A DNA stretch of 64,000 bases, taken from NCBI GenBank assembly GCA_023014365.1, contig JAEBUN010000001.1:1984001-2048000 (forward strand). The letters are read 5' to 3'. The stretch is from Lepiota brunneoincarnata. Taxonomy: Eukaryota > Basidiomycota > Agaricomycetes > Agaricales > Agaricaceae. Of the stretch, positions 28,540 through 40,400 are shown piece by piece. Positions within the stretch are counted from its first letter, which is position 1. Each line of letters begins with the position of its first letter. The translations under genes were made by a program, and so were the position numbers. A model generated the notes under the pieces. The model saw only the letters and a list, made by a program, of their open reading frames with translations, did not search any database and was not told the DNA's origin.

Positions 28540-29399
28540 ATGGAGGCGTTCGCTCGAAGACCAGTTCTACTCGCTGCCACTGCTGTCGGTCTAGGGGCCG
28601 GCTATTACTATTACTCTACAAAGATGCAGCGTGAAAACATCCTTCCCATTCCCACAAAGGTACAGGCGCATTCTTCGGCTTCGTTTTGGTCAAGTTTCAC
28701 AGGAACTACTTCCGCAGGCTGTTGTCGTCTTGAACCCTGAAGGCGATTCCAAGGTGACGGGGTCGATTACCTTTGAACAACCCTCCAAGGACGGTCCTGT
28801 CACCGTAACAGGGCTGGTACAAGGTTTGAGTCCCAATTCCAAGCGTGGCTTTCATGTACAGTAAGTAAATGCATCGTACCTGGTTACATCTATAGCTCAT
28901 GTCCCCTATGCAGCCAGTGGGGCGATTTGACGGATGGATGTACTTCGGCTGGTCCCCATTTCAATCCTCACGGGAAGACCCATGGCGCACCCTCTGATAA
29001 AGAACGCCATGTTGGAGATCTAGGCAATATTCAATCGGACGAGAAGGGAGACGCCGAGTTCAATTTCAAAGACAGTGTTATCTCTCTTAGTGGCATCAAC
29101 AGTATCATTGGGTGCGTCTAATTACAGATCGCGGACCCTGGGCCCTGACTTGTGCCTTAAATAAAGTCGCGCGATTGTTGTTCACATGGCAAGTTTGCAC
29201 ATACACACTTGCATTGATACGTTTCCTCATCTTCGACTCAGGGTGCCGATGACCTCGGTAAGGGTAATAATGAGGAATCTCTCAAGACAGGAAATGCTGG
29301 TGCCAGGGTCGCTTGCGGTGTCATCGGTAATCTGATCTTTGGACCATCCTCGAAGAGTAGCTAATCTCTCCTTGTCAAGGTATCGCCGAAACAAAGTAG
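28540..29399 (+). CDS. Cu/Zn superoxide dismutase with N-terminal membrane segment
   Basis: Converts superoxide to hydrogen peroxide and oxygen. The catalytic part is complete: [20 protein letters not shown] and ERHVGDLGN supply copper and zinc ligands, IIGRAIVVHM the next ligand, and [16 protein letters not shown] the C-terminal loop with the disulfide Cys and active-site Arg. Unlike cytosolic SOD1, the protein starts with [21 protein letters not shown] and YYYYSTK, a basic start plus one hydrophobic helix. This suggests anchoring in a membrane, perhaps of mitochondria or ER, with location unproven. Five introns; the fourth, 29189-29241, begins with GC instead of GT (atg|gcaagt). TAG is at 29397-29399, 56 bp from the convergent GH131 stop codon. 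Confidence 0.93.
29189..29241 (+). other. GC-AG intron in the superoxide dismutase gene
   Basis: Joining at ATG|gcaagt...ctcag|GGT gives [10 protein letters not shown], the exact length expected for this conserved loop. The nearest GT donor (gtttgc) would shift the frame. The remaining donor bases fit the consensus, as usual for GC-AG introns. Confidence 0.85.
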
Positions 29400-29455
29400 T
29401 AACACATATATTGCAACTGTATCAATTTGACTACAGCTCTTTCCCTGTAAATTCT

Positions 29456-30822
29456 TTATTGACACTGAATTTGTGAATTGGCTACTATTTTCTACCCCTG
29501 TGTGGACTGGGAAACATACCTGGTAGTAATAAGGGGGGGAAACGGCAACACATTTGGATGGGCTAGCACACGTCGTGGGTCCTGCCCAACCAGTCCCTGA
29601 ATTGGGAAGTCAACTTCACCCGTCTAGCGGACATCAATATATATTATTACCCACCTCCGCATTGACCCCATTGACTTTGCGTGGGTCCAGTGGCAGTGGT
29701 GGTAGTGGTCACTGGCCTTGAGGTCGTGATCGTGGTCACCGTTGATGTTCCGGGAGGGGCGGTAGTTCCGCCCGAACCCGAGCCAATTGCAGTGGTGATA
29801 GATCCATTCTCAATAAACACGCCGCTGAAGTACCAATCTTCGGGTGCGGGGGTATTTACAATACGGAGGACACCCAGATGCCAGTCAGCAGAGTTCGTGG
29901 AAGTGGGTGCCGCCACGTTTTGCACAACTTTTGTGAGGGGGGATGCGCCCGTGGATGCCCACAGTCCCACAGTCCCAGCAGAGAACTATATCGGGGTGGT
30001 TATTAGCTCAGAAATTGCTTCTCAGAAACGCCCTAGGCTCACGTTAATATCATATGCAAAGTTGAACCAGGTATCAGCAGTAAATGGTGTGCTCCATTTC
30101 TCCACACCGCTGACCATCCACACGAGGTTGGTGGGGTTGGCCCCAACACCATATTTCAACTACGGATCGGCTGAATTAGTCCCCTCGATGTTTCTCAACA
30201 AAGTCCTTCATACCTCTGTAAAGTGACTCTCGAAAAAGCAGACCTGGTGCTCCAGAGTGGGCTAAAAGGCGAAAGTCAGGATCCAAATGCAAAGAAGATC
30301 CGACTGGTGAATGAATCCTAACGCACGTCTGGTGCATTCGTACTCGATCTTTTCACAGAGAAATGGTAATAGAGGGTACCAGTGCCCAGGTTCGCGGTCG
30401 TTTGGGGTATCAGCTCTGCCCTTTCCATGTTAGAGTTCCAAGTTGCACCAGAATCAATGGTCATCCTCAGGCCATTCCTTTCCGAGGTCAGTGCAGGGTT
30501 CTTATAGGATGATGAAAGTGCAAGATAGTGAGAAGTTGGCTGGGTCCCATGGATGTACTGGGAGATTGGTCCTCGTTAAGAACGGTTTCAGTTGTGCCAT
30601 GAGCACGACCGCTTACCCATTGGTAGGTGCCAACTTGGTTAGCCCAAGACCCTGTGGGATTGAGATTAGTGCTAGGCGGGGAAAAAACGCGTCGCTTATA
30701 GACGTACATTTATCAAAGTCGGCGGCAGTGGTGAATGGATTGAAACTTCCGTCCCAAATTTTGGTGCCAGCGCGAACACCAACCGTCAAAGCAGATAGAA
30801 TAGCCCAGGATACTGCTAACAT
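29456..30822 (-). CDS. GH131 beta-glucanase with C-terminal CBM1
   Basis: GH131 enzymes, known mainly from fungi, cleave beta-1,3/1,6- and beta-1,4-glucans; CBM1 binds cellulose. ATG 30822 begins a signal peptide (MLAVSWAILSALTVGVRA). The catalytic domain has GTKIWDGSFNPF, SWANQVGTYQW, ERAELIPQTTA, GTLFYHFSVK, FFESHFTE, ADWHLGVLR and EDWYFSG. A Thr/Pro/Gly linker follows (about 29690-29780). CBM1 begins QSQWGQCGG and, after an intron, continues TGWAGPTTCASPSKC and PPYYYQ. A 52-nt intron (29465-29516) then leads to a last coding exon of nine bases, TGT CAA TAA, giving the expected CBM1 end YYYQCQ. Reading on without that intron would run into the superoxide dismutase gene. Confidence 0.9.
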
Positions 30823-31130
30823 CTCGTGAATACGATTATCTCGGTGAGCTTCAGCCTCTGTCTTAAATACTGTAATAACGGTCGCAATGATCAATGTCGG
30901 TTGACTCTCGCATATTTCAGAAGGCCGGTTAGGGGAAAAATGTCGGAATCGGAAAATTAAGCTAGTGGAAGCTGTAGTGAAGCTATGCAGTCAGGTGTAG
31001 CAATGCGGGTCACGCGTTAAATTGTGTAGCAAAAATGTCGTTACAGAATGCGTGTTGAAGAGTCTATGGGTTAATCCGAGAGGGTATCGGGTATGCCACA
31101 AGATGGACAAAAAATCTCCGTATCTCTGAT
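30823..31130. other. Short intergenic region between GH131 and CSC1-type genes
   Basis: About 310 bases between the GH131 start and the stop of the channel gene on the same strand. It holds the GH131 promoter. I see no gene in it. Confidence 0.5.
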
Positions 31131-34100
31131 TCATTGCAGTTCTTTAAACATCCATGACGTTAACCACGACTTCTGAGATCGTGCTTTCGTTGCCTCAGCC
31201 TCCTCTTCTTCGACGCGATTCTCGTGAGCATCTTGTTCTTCCGCGAGAACTTCGTGAAAAATGGCCTGTTGCGCGGAGAGGGTTTGGGATCGCGAGGTGC
31301 GAATTACGTGTTGATGCGGTGGTGCCAGTGACACTCGCGAAGTTGAAGCATTCTCCGAGGTTGCTTCATTACGGAATCCTAGCTCGTGATCCGAAGACTT
31401 GGCGTGCTGCAGAGGTGTTGGAAGTTGCAGCGCTGACATGATGGATTGTGATCGGCCACGCCCTTCCCTACCTTCAGAGGTAGAGCGGAAGGACGAAATA
31501 GGATGACCATCCAGGATACTTGGGCGGCGACGGCTTGGCCCTGATGCAAGACTAAGCGTACTTTTCTCTGCCCCGCTCAATTTTCCGCGGTAGCCTGAAG
31601 GCCTTCGGGATCTTGCAGCTTGCTCCACATCCTCTCCTTTTGTCTGTACTCGTTTGGCAATTGCGTCGGGTAGGTCAATTTCCTCCGTCCCGTCAACCTC
31701 AGGGATGGATGCATGTGGGAATGAGGAAGGGACCGCGAGGACGGACTGTTCAGATGGGGTGGTCATTGGACTGGAAGAATTCTGGGACATGTCACTAGGA
31801 GAGCTGGACTCGAAAACGGCGGTTGGCCATGCCCCCAGTCGACCAGTGGCAACTTCAACTGTCAAGGACGTTTTCACGCCAACTGTGTCATCGAGATCCA
31901 GAACACCACAGGGGTTGCGGGGCAACCACAATGCATTGTCTATTGCCCGGGTATAGAATGGGTTATCGTATGGTAAATCCGGTGTCTTTTGATCGTCCCA
32001 TGGGATTGGCGGCGGGCGAGGCACAACAGGTCTGCTGTCAAGGTGTGGTGCAATAAGGGCGTGGTGGTTTGACGAATGTCTGGCTGCCTTGGAAAGCGGG
32101 ACTGCCGTTTGTGGTAGTAATGGGGCCTCTGTGCCGGTTCTTGCCTGCTGGTCCATCGATACTGAGTTTAGCCGAGAAAATAACTGTCCCTGTGGTCCAA
32201 ACGGGTTTGGGGGTCGCCTCTGAACACGGTGCGGACGCCGGTTCATTGAGCTGTATGTAAAATTGACCCACTTGGGTAGCTTCCAAGTTGTGATTGACGG
32301 GGGAGATCGTTGTCGGGTTTGCTGGATGAGTCCGTTGCCTTCTTGGCCAAGATTTGGTGCTCTGGGCTCTTCCGTGATGCTCTCATTGGTATCAGGAGGA
32401 GGGTTCAATGATTCGTGGTTACAGAGAACCTCTGCCTCGAGGACGTCATGATGCTCGAACTGTACACGGCACATCCTTGTCATGCTTGGGGGGAGAGATC
32501 AACAAGCTGGGTCACTGTTACGGGAGTGGTCGACTTACAGGACTTTGACAATTGCTGTGAGTATAATCAAGAATGCGGATAGCCCTACATTCACTGTTTT
32601 CTTCAGAACCACCATGTATGCGAGGAAAACTGCCTAGGAAGGATGGTCGGCAAAGACAGTAAAGGCGCATTGTCGGAGCATACCTGAGTCAAGATGAGGC
32701 CTAAGGGTAAAATGAGTACAAAGGAGGTTGAAAGACTGCAAAAAGAAATTGACCATCAAGGGAATATCGAACGATTCTGATGAGAATAAGTTGACCGTTC
32801 CCTTCGTAATTCTTCGCATATACGTGGATCAGCTACAGATAAGGTGAGCATCTCTACGACGGTCATGTTCAGAAAACTTACTTGGTTCTTGACGACACCT
32901 GGATTGAAGCGGGTGAGCTAGTGAGTATGGTGGACAAAGGCAGCGTACCAGACTGAACAAAAAAGTACAAAGCGCCAAACGGTAGCACGAAGGGATTCAG
33001 GACAGAAAACAGCAACAGCACATGAATGACTAGTAGGTGGTTAGGGAGCCAGTCTGGAACTAGTCAGTATGCACAAATGGATAATAATATATCAGCCTGG
33101 ACTCGCAATAAAAATTAAATGTGCGCGGACGGACTCCAACCGCCCTTTTCCGACTATCAAAAGCTGTTAAATGGGTGTTCCACAGTTTATACAAGGTAGT
33201 TCAACTCACGGGGTTGCTTGTCGGCGGGTGGTAGGGTACATAATGAGAGGAAGCTATGGATCGGTCAAGATTGTAATTCACTACAGCAAAATGATTACTA
33301 ACCCCCACTATCGAGATAAATGTCAGTTCAACTGGTAGAGAGAAGAAAATGGGTATTCTTACAGAGTGCCAACTCAAATCCTCCATGCATGGCGGTCGTG
33401 AATATGACTTTGAACCCAGGAGTGTGAGCAAAGTGGACGAAACAAGAGTTCTACAACTTACGCCAGCCAACATAGAAAGGTCCTGCAGTTGGGAAACTAT
33501 CGGCAACCACCTGAAGGACATCCGGCCGAGTCGTAGATCGGAAGGACTGGAGGAAAGACTGCATGGCGGCAGTTCCCACGCAAAAGAAAACAAGAACGTT
33601 GACGACAAGGAACTTGTAGTAGCGGGTCATGATGCGGTCGTGAAGTGCAGAAAGCGTTGTAATCGTATGCGCTTTTTTGGCGATAAGCAGAAGGATCAGC
33701 GGAATAAGAAGGGCGACCAATGCAACAAGAATAGTGGGCAAGAATGACTGGATGACTTCGGACTCCCAAGCGTGTCGATCCAAGTATTGTTTCTAGATTC
33801 GTGCAGTTAGCTCAATATCAGGGCCACGACATCAAGTAACTACCAAGCTGGGCCAGAACAAGCTGATGTTCTGGATGGAGACCAAGCCCACAAGGAGGGA
33901 CACGGGGAATAGCCAGAATAACGTGAAGCCCCTATAGTAACCTAAGCAATGACCCGAGGTGTGTTCTATATAGACGCACCAAACGCCAATATTCACGACC
34001 CAGTCCTTTACAAACTAAAAAAGGCGGGTTAGCCTGGCACCTATCTCAAGGCGAACCACTTACCTCGGCTTTGAATGTCAACTTCATGACACGTATCCAG

Positions 34101-36156
34101 TCTAAGTCATTATACATCGGGGCCATCGTGACCAGGCACGCCAAAGGGTTATTAGGGTGTACGGCAAGATATCTGCATGCCCTCCGAGCGTCGGCGGGGT
34201 CAGCGAATGTGACAAACGCAGTCGAGACAGGCTCAAAGTCGGACTGGGCCTTAGCACGGTGCTCCGTGATGAGCGAAGTTAAGAGATTCAGCTTGGCCGT
34301 ATAGTAGTCGATGGACGGCACCGTCTTCCCTCGAAATAGATGATTCAGATTGACGAGAGGTTGGTAGGCGTCCAAGTTCCTTCGCGGGAGGCTCAGGAGC
34401 GCATCCCATATGGTATCTCTTAAACGTGAACGTTTAGGACGGGAAACAGGGGGGTATTCTGGACTGGGGGGCCTGTCAGAATTATCGGACTCCGAACCTT
34501 GGGTTCGCAATTTTCTGAAAGCGTGCTTCGAGGCTTTGGAAATCACCCTTTTGGAACGTGATGTCAGAGTGTCTTGCAACTCGAACTCTTCCACAAAAGG
34601 TTCAAGAACTTTGATTAGTTGTTCCATGCGAGCCTCCTCGTCCAATGGACCCTCCTGCAATCCACTGTTCTCCAAATCCACAGCAATCGACCTCCGTTGT
34701 CGTGCAATTTCTGCCGCTTTTGACACGCTGTGGGCGAGGGGTTTTTTGGCTGTGCGCCTCTCCATTGCGACCTTGACTGCTAAAAGGGTCTTGTTTGCCA
34801 ATTTTATGTGTGCTGTCTCGAGAAGGCGGAGAATCTCCTCGCGTCGTTCCAACAACGACGCCAGTTCGGTCATTTTACGAGCAATGACAACGCGCTCAAT
34901 GATCGGTTTTGCTGGACCTTCCCTGGTACTGCTAATTGAGACCCGTGTGCTTCCATCAGTGGACTGCGGCTTGTCTCCGGTGTGATTAGGCAACAAAGGA
35001 TTTATGTGGACGGGTAAGCGCTTGGCGCGATTGAATATGAAGGCGAATGATTTATTGAGAAACCCCGGTTGCGTCGAAGATGTAAGTCCCATGGAGGGTT
35101 TCTCGACCTTTCGGCTCATATAATATTCAAAATATTCCTTGAGGTCCCTTTCGTTCCTCAAGGTAGTGGGGACATTGGAAACCATAATGGTGCGGAGTCG
35201 GAGGCCTCGATTGGGGTGGTTACAATCAGGGGAAGGTATATCGGCAAAACCATACTGGGGGTGTGGGTGAGGATAGTATCCGATATCGGCGTTGGTCGTA
35301 TCAGAGTTGACTTCTTCAGCAGCTGTGCTGATACCAGCCAAGCGAAGTTTGAATGCTCCGTGGCAGATCCATAGTAATGTTGCCATCCACGAAAGAGTGA
35401 TCCAGAACAGTAGGCAAATGTGAATCCAAAGCAGTGATAGACCTGTAGAAGTCCCAGCGAGAGAAGATATAGATGTGCGTGTCATGGACTTGGGAGAGAT
35501 GGTAGCATCCGAGAATTTAACATGAATAGGAAATAAGATTGGGAATGTTGTTAACGATTGAAGGACTGTAAACCAAACTATGAAATGCAAGGGGTTACTC
35601 ATGCAGCATTCAATACGGCACCAGGAGACTTACAGCAGCCACGTAAAAACCGTATATATAATGTGGCATCAACTCCGCGAAGCTTGTGCATCTTGTCTTC
35701 AGAGAAGGTCAATACTTGCTTGACCCAGGAAAGTGGCCATCCTGCCGGGGTCGGGGGGGAAGGGAATCTGGTTTCATATATTGACGGTTGCTTCGCGCTA
35801 CCAAGGGACAGGAAACTAACCTTGCCCATGATCTTCCCTGATACAGGCTTGAGTCGGTTCGTCAATATACGCATCTGATATTAGCCAAAGTTGAACGCAC
35901 TATCCAAACTCCCAGGACTCCCGGCTACCCAAGCCGACCTCGGGGTTATACCGTCCCCTCCGCCTTCTCTTCATGAGTTCCTGTCCAGTTATGCATATTA
36001 CGGTTATCCCTATTGCAATAACAGACTGGTTGATGAGGCCACTTGGTGTCGAGTGATTGTCAGCTCTGGGGCTCCCTGCTCCAAAAGCAGCAAAAGAGTC
36101 AGGGGTGAACCTCACCTGTAGTTCTTCGAGAACGGTCTCGTTTGGATGTCACCCAT
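31131..36156 (-). CDS. CSC1/OSCA/TMEM63-type mechanosensitive channel
   Basis: Hyperosmolality- or stretch-gated cation channel family (DUF221). The first coding exon is inferred as ATG G at 36156, spliced to GSPRADNHSTPSGLINQSV, because the open frame otherwise begins at GTG. The N-terminal helix is followed by LGSRESWEFG, AGWPLSWVKQV and RGVDATLYIRFLR, all typical. The long exon 34046-35602 carries two membrane helices, RLRTIMVSNVPTTLRNERDL, a basic coiled cytosolic domain, and STAFVTFADPADARRAC. Membrane exons follow at 33300-34060, including LPTILVALVALLIPLIL. The last exon (31131-32500) is a disordered tail of about 450 residues containing YDNPFYTRAIDNALWLP, a motif I associate with basidiomycete members. 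Some middle splice sites are not resolved. Confidence 0.85.
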
Positions 36157-36447
36157 GGAGGCTGTGGCCCTTTACACTAGAGAGAGTTGGATCTGATAGG
36201 TAGTAGGGGGTGGAGCGTGGCTGGCATAGAAGCCTCCGTGTTGTTAGACAATTATGATGAAGTGCATCTTCCTTTTAGTAGTGATCCCACCCCACGTGAT
36301 GATCAGTGGTATGACGCCGTCCCGAATAAAAGCAATTCCTCTCAGTTCATTCCCAAGTTCACGCCAGAACCTCTGACGGAACGGATGTGAAACGAGTGTT
36401 CTTATAGTTCTAACCCCACCACTTTATTACACCTGAGTGATCTACAT

Positions 36448-37182
36448 CTACTTAGTCCTCACGATACGAAGTTTATGGGGCTTGTACACAAAGTTTTCAG
36501 CGTAGTTCTTGGGAGGTATCCTCTTGATTGCCTCGGGTTGGCTGCAACACTTGTCAGAAAGGTTGGGGCGAAGACCATAGGTAAACTTACACAAAATAGT
36601 CCCATCCTGGCAGGAGCAGTGAGTCTAATGCTGCAAGGAATCACGGGCATAACGACACACCTTGCTTCTCTGCAAAATGAATGGCATCCTCCTTAGAGCG
36701 GAAGGAGAGGCGTGTTCCTTGCATGTAGTCCGCACTGAGACACAAATTTACATTAATGTTCAGATTCATAGATATCCTGTTCATTCTCACTCACGAACTA
36801 GCATATCCCATCAAGGGATTCTCCCAACGATTACCTCCAGGTAATATGTCAAAGTCGATGCGCCAGCGCTCTGTCTTGCCAGCACCGCTTTGCATGGTGT
36901 TTCTCGTGGGCTGGAAGATGCGCACAGACCGGTGTCTGAGCTGGCCTGGTGAAAACCTTAGCTTTGCAGTGACTAATCAACGGGCCGGCACGCACTTGGG
37001 GCACCACTTATCACATCTGCAACCAAAACTTCCCGGGCAGGTTCAGGTGCCACAATCTCTGAAGACTCTTTCTTTGCAGGAGTCGAACCGTTGGCCATGT
37101 CGCGGGCGAAAGTCGAAGCGCATTCTAGCGGTGCTTTCCTGCACGTCGAAGTAGCCTGTATACAGGCACGAAGTAGGGACAT
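36448..37182 (-). CDS. Mitochondrial complex I subunit NDUFS4 (18/21 kDa)
   Basis: Accessory subunit of NADH:ubiquinone oxidoreductase located near the N-module. ATG 37182 gives MSLLRACIQATSTCRKAP, an Arg/Lys-rich mitochondrial targeting sequence without acidic residues. After a splice comes RSVRIFQPTRNTMQSGAGKTERWRIDFDI, the family hallmark, at 36845-36935. Later exons give LSFRSKEDAIHFAEKQGW and YYVQPPTVKRIPPKNYAENF, then VYKPHKLRIVRTK before TAG at 36448-36450. The ETC complex I conserved region (PF04800) is complete. Three or four short introns. The gene lies head-to-tail with the CSC1-type gene, 291 bp upstream of it. Confidence 0.92.
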
Positions 37183-37434
37183 AGGTGGTAGCTAGTGTCG
37201 AAGCAGCTAGCTATCCAGTGGACTGTTGGACTGTGGAGTCTGGACAAGTAACGAAACCGGAGTGCTCCCCGTTGTTTGCACTTGTTATATTTCAAGTCTA
37301 CTGATGCTCGTAACGTTCACACAGTTACTTGCGGAAGTGTCCATAATGTACATATGACATGAAATAGTAAAACCACAGATATAACAATCCGAAGGAACCG
37401 AAAACCATACATGAGAAATACCATAGCATCCCAG

Positions 37435-40400
37435 CTACACATCAAAACCAACTATCTTTTTCATGGGCTTTAGGGCGAGCACAGGTCCTTGATCCTTGGT
37501 CACACCATTAGGTACATTCCCAGCAGGCGGAGTATCACCATCTTCCGAGCTCGCGCTTTCTGACGGCCGCCTCGCTCTTCCTAATCGCCCAAACATACTC
37601 ATTCGAGCCATTGTCGCGCTGGGGGGATTATAAGACGGGCCGGCCTTCAGTGACTCTGCACTCCGGTCCAACGCTTCAACCAGTTCAGGATTTAGTTCAA
37701 GGTTGAATAGGTCCACAATATAACGCCGGACAGGTAGACGGTAACGCTGAGTTGAGAGCATGTGTAACGCCCGATAGAACATCTCGGACGAGACAAATGC
37801 CTTGCGATATTCCGGACGGGATCGAAGTCTAGCTTACGAATTAGCGGTCGAGCCTAGCATCCCCAAGAAAAAACTATACTTTGCTAGGGACCGAGAAGCA
37901 GCATTTGCAATGACAGTATTTGCCATGTTTTGCATTGCCATCACAATCTCAATTTCGTAGTCAAGCAAGGGCGGTAGCAAGCGAACGTCTTTTTTAGCAG
38001 GGATGAACTGCTCCCATGTGGATATCTACAACACAACTATTAGCCTCAAATTTTCGAGATCATTTCAACAAACTGACGGTAATGAATTTCTCGAGGTCTC
38101 CAGGTAGACAGACGCCAGTCGGGGCTCCTAATGGTGATAGCGTTGATAGCCAGTTGTAATCCTCCAATATCTCAGCCCCCTGGGGTGTCGAGGAAATCAA
38201 GCCAAGCACGAAAAAACACGTCCTAAAAGGTGGCCACTTGAGCGCAACGCACAGTTGATGCACCCCGTTGCATAACCTACCCTCTCACCGAAGGAATCGG
38301 AGATTTCTCTGCGATCTCCAATACAACAGGAATAATATCTTCTTCCTCTAGAAATGGAAGTCCTCCCTCTGTAGCTCCAACATTGCCCTGCAGTTGCATT
38401 TAGTCATCATCCCCCAGATAGCCTCGATAATCACGTACGACTGCCCATAGTATACTTTTGAGTTTCATTATGAGTTCCATATCCTCGGACTCCAGGCTAT
38501 GTTGACGAATGATTTGTGTGAACTCTTTGAAATGGCCCTTCTCTTGTAAAATTTGACACCCAAAGTCGGTCTTAGACATTTCGCCGTAAAAATGCCGCGG
38601 CATGGCACCAACGGATGCCCTTGTCCCGGCTCAGACTTTATCACTTTTAAAGATAGAAAAGCCACCTCACAACATATCCTCCTCATCTTCCGTCACCAAC
38701 ACCGTATTGAATAACTTGGCGAGGAAGATCTCGATATCAACCACATATACTAGATTCCGCTCCTTGAATGAAGGGATTCGTGTCACCCGGTGTTCGACAA
38801 GCTCTGTTTTGATGGCACGCACATGGAACCACGTATCCATCTCCCGATCAATATGTCCAGCCTCAAAAAGATACCTGAATCCCATTGGTGTTGACATGAA
38901 TCTGCCAGTATGATATCAGTACCTTAGGCAAGGACTAGAAGAGATACACGTACTTCATCAGCAACGAATCCCCAATCTCCCCCAGGTGACTCATAGCAGG
39001 TTGTAGCTCCACCACCATTTGCAAAAACTCCTTCGATTCACAGGCTTCCTCGAGGAATCGCACAGCAACCTCCGTAATTTCAGGTGCCGGATCGTATAAT
39101 TGTGTAAGTAAGAGCCTCAGCGTCCAAGCATTCGCTGTAGGCGAGCTACGGATGAGAACTCCTAAGTGTTCTGTCGCGTACAGACGAATATGCTATGAGG
39201 CGGTCAATATGTGACTGAGAATCAGTGATAACACGTTCCACCTTGTAACTTGAGGTGAGCGCTTTAGATAGGATGATACGTGAATGGCCATCACTGCATT
39301 GACTGTAATTAGCGAACGGCGATGTGGAGAATCGGAAGCCCCCACATGCTATAGTCCAGGCTCTCAATGATGCACTTGATTAGATCCTCTCTGCTCCGTA
39401 GTTCGTTAAGGTGATAGAATGCCGTAAACACCTTGAACTTTTCAAGCAACCTAAATAAAGACAGAGGAGTCACCTCAGTTCATTCTTAAGGCTAGAAACG
39501 CGGAAACCTACTCTATACCCTTCTCGTATTTGCTCAAAGTTCCCAGAATCTCAAAATACCCGAATGTCAGGGTCTCTGTAACACGCTTCTTTGAGAATAT
39601 GGGATCGAAATCTGGCAGACCGTTGAACTAGACAAAACCAAGATAATAAAACGAGATTATGGCAATAATTCGGAGGCAAACATACGGGATCCAGTTGGGC
39701 AAAGCCTTTCACAATCTGACTCAATAGCTGATCCTCAGCTCCCAGATAACGAATTCCCTCCGCACTCGACATCAGCGTTGTCAACAGTGAACATCCCAAC
39801 TTGACCCATTTCGTAGTATCCTGTCCGCCAAAGAGAGTTAAAAATATCGTCTTGGCCGATTGGAGTAAAGAAAAAACTCACCCTTGCCTTCGGGATATCC
39901 GAAAAGCGATGACTGAAAGGTGAGAAAAACGACATCAGTCTACGGATAAACCTAGCCTTGATAACTTCCTCCAGTCGTTTTTGGTTGTACATGAGCCCGT
40001 CCACCACGTCCTGCAAAGCTTCGTAATTCCACTTTGTGAAATCCTTGGTCTGCATAACCTTCGAAAAGTTGGCCACAAGCACGACTGAGGTGAAGAGGAG
40101 ACAACAAACTTGCGTCTCAATGACAGTAGCCTGGAATGTTCGATCGTCCATCTGCATGCTCATTTTGACCTTCACCTGCTCCACTTGTCGCTGCCCACGT
40201 CTCACTGGATCTTCAACAGAATTCGCGCTATATGGAAGGCATCAGCACCAAGTTGGCGAGTGGTTGGGGGCGAGAGCATACCGAGGCCGAGGATTCTTAA
40301 CGGTAGCAGTATTGTCCAACCTCGCTCGATTCCGATTAAAGCTCTCGATTGCTGACAATGCAGATGTCCCGACAATCCGATGTTCACCATCTTTGTAGTC

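Noticed and set aside
34410..34985. 191-codon plus-strand frame inside the CSC1-type gene
   Set aside because: Lies antisense to a recognised cytosolic domain and has no family resemblance.
36113..36115. GTG as the start of the CSC1-type gene
   Set aside because: An ATG at 36156 spliced by a GT-AG intron gives a normal nuclear start (MGSPRADN) in the right frame.
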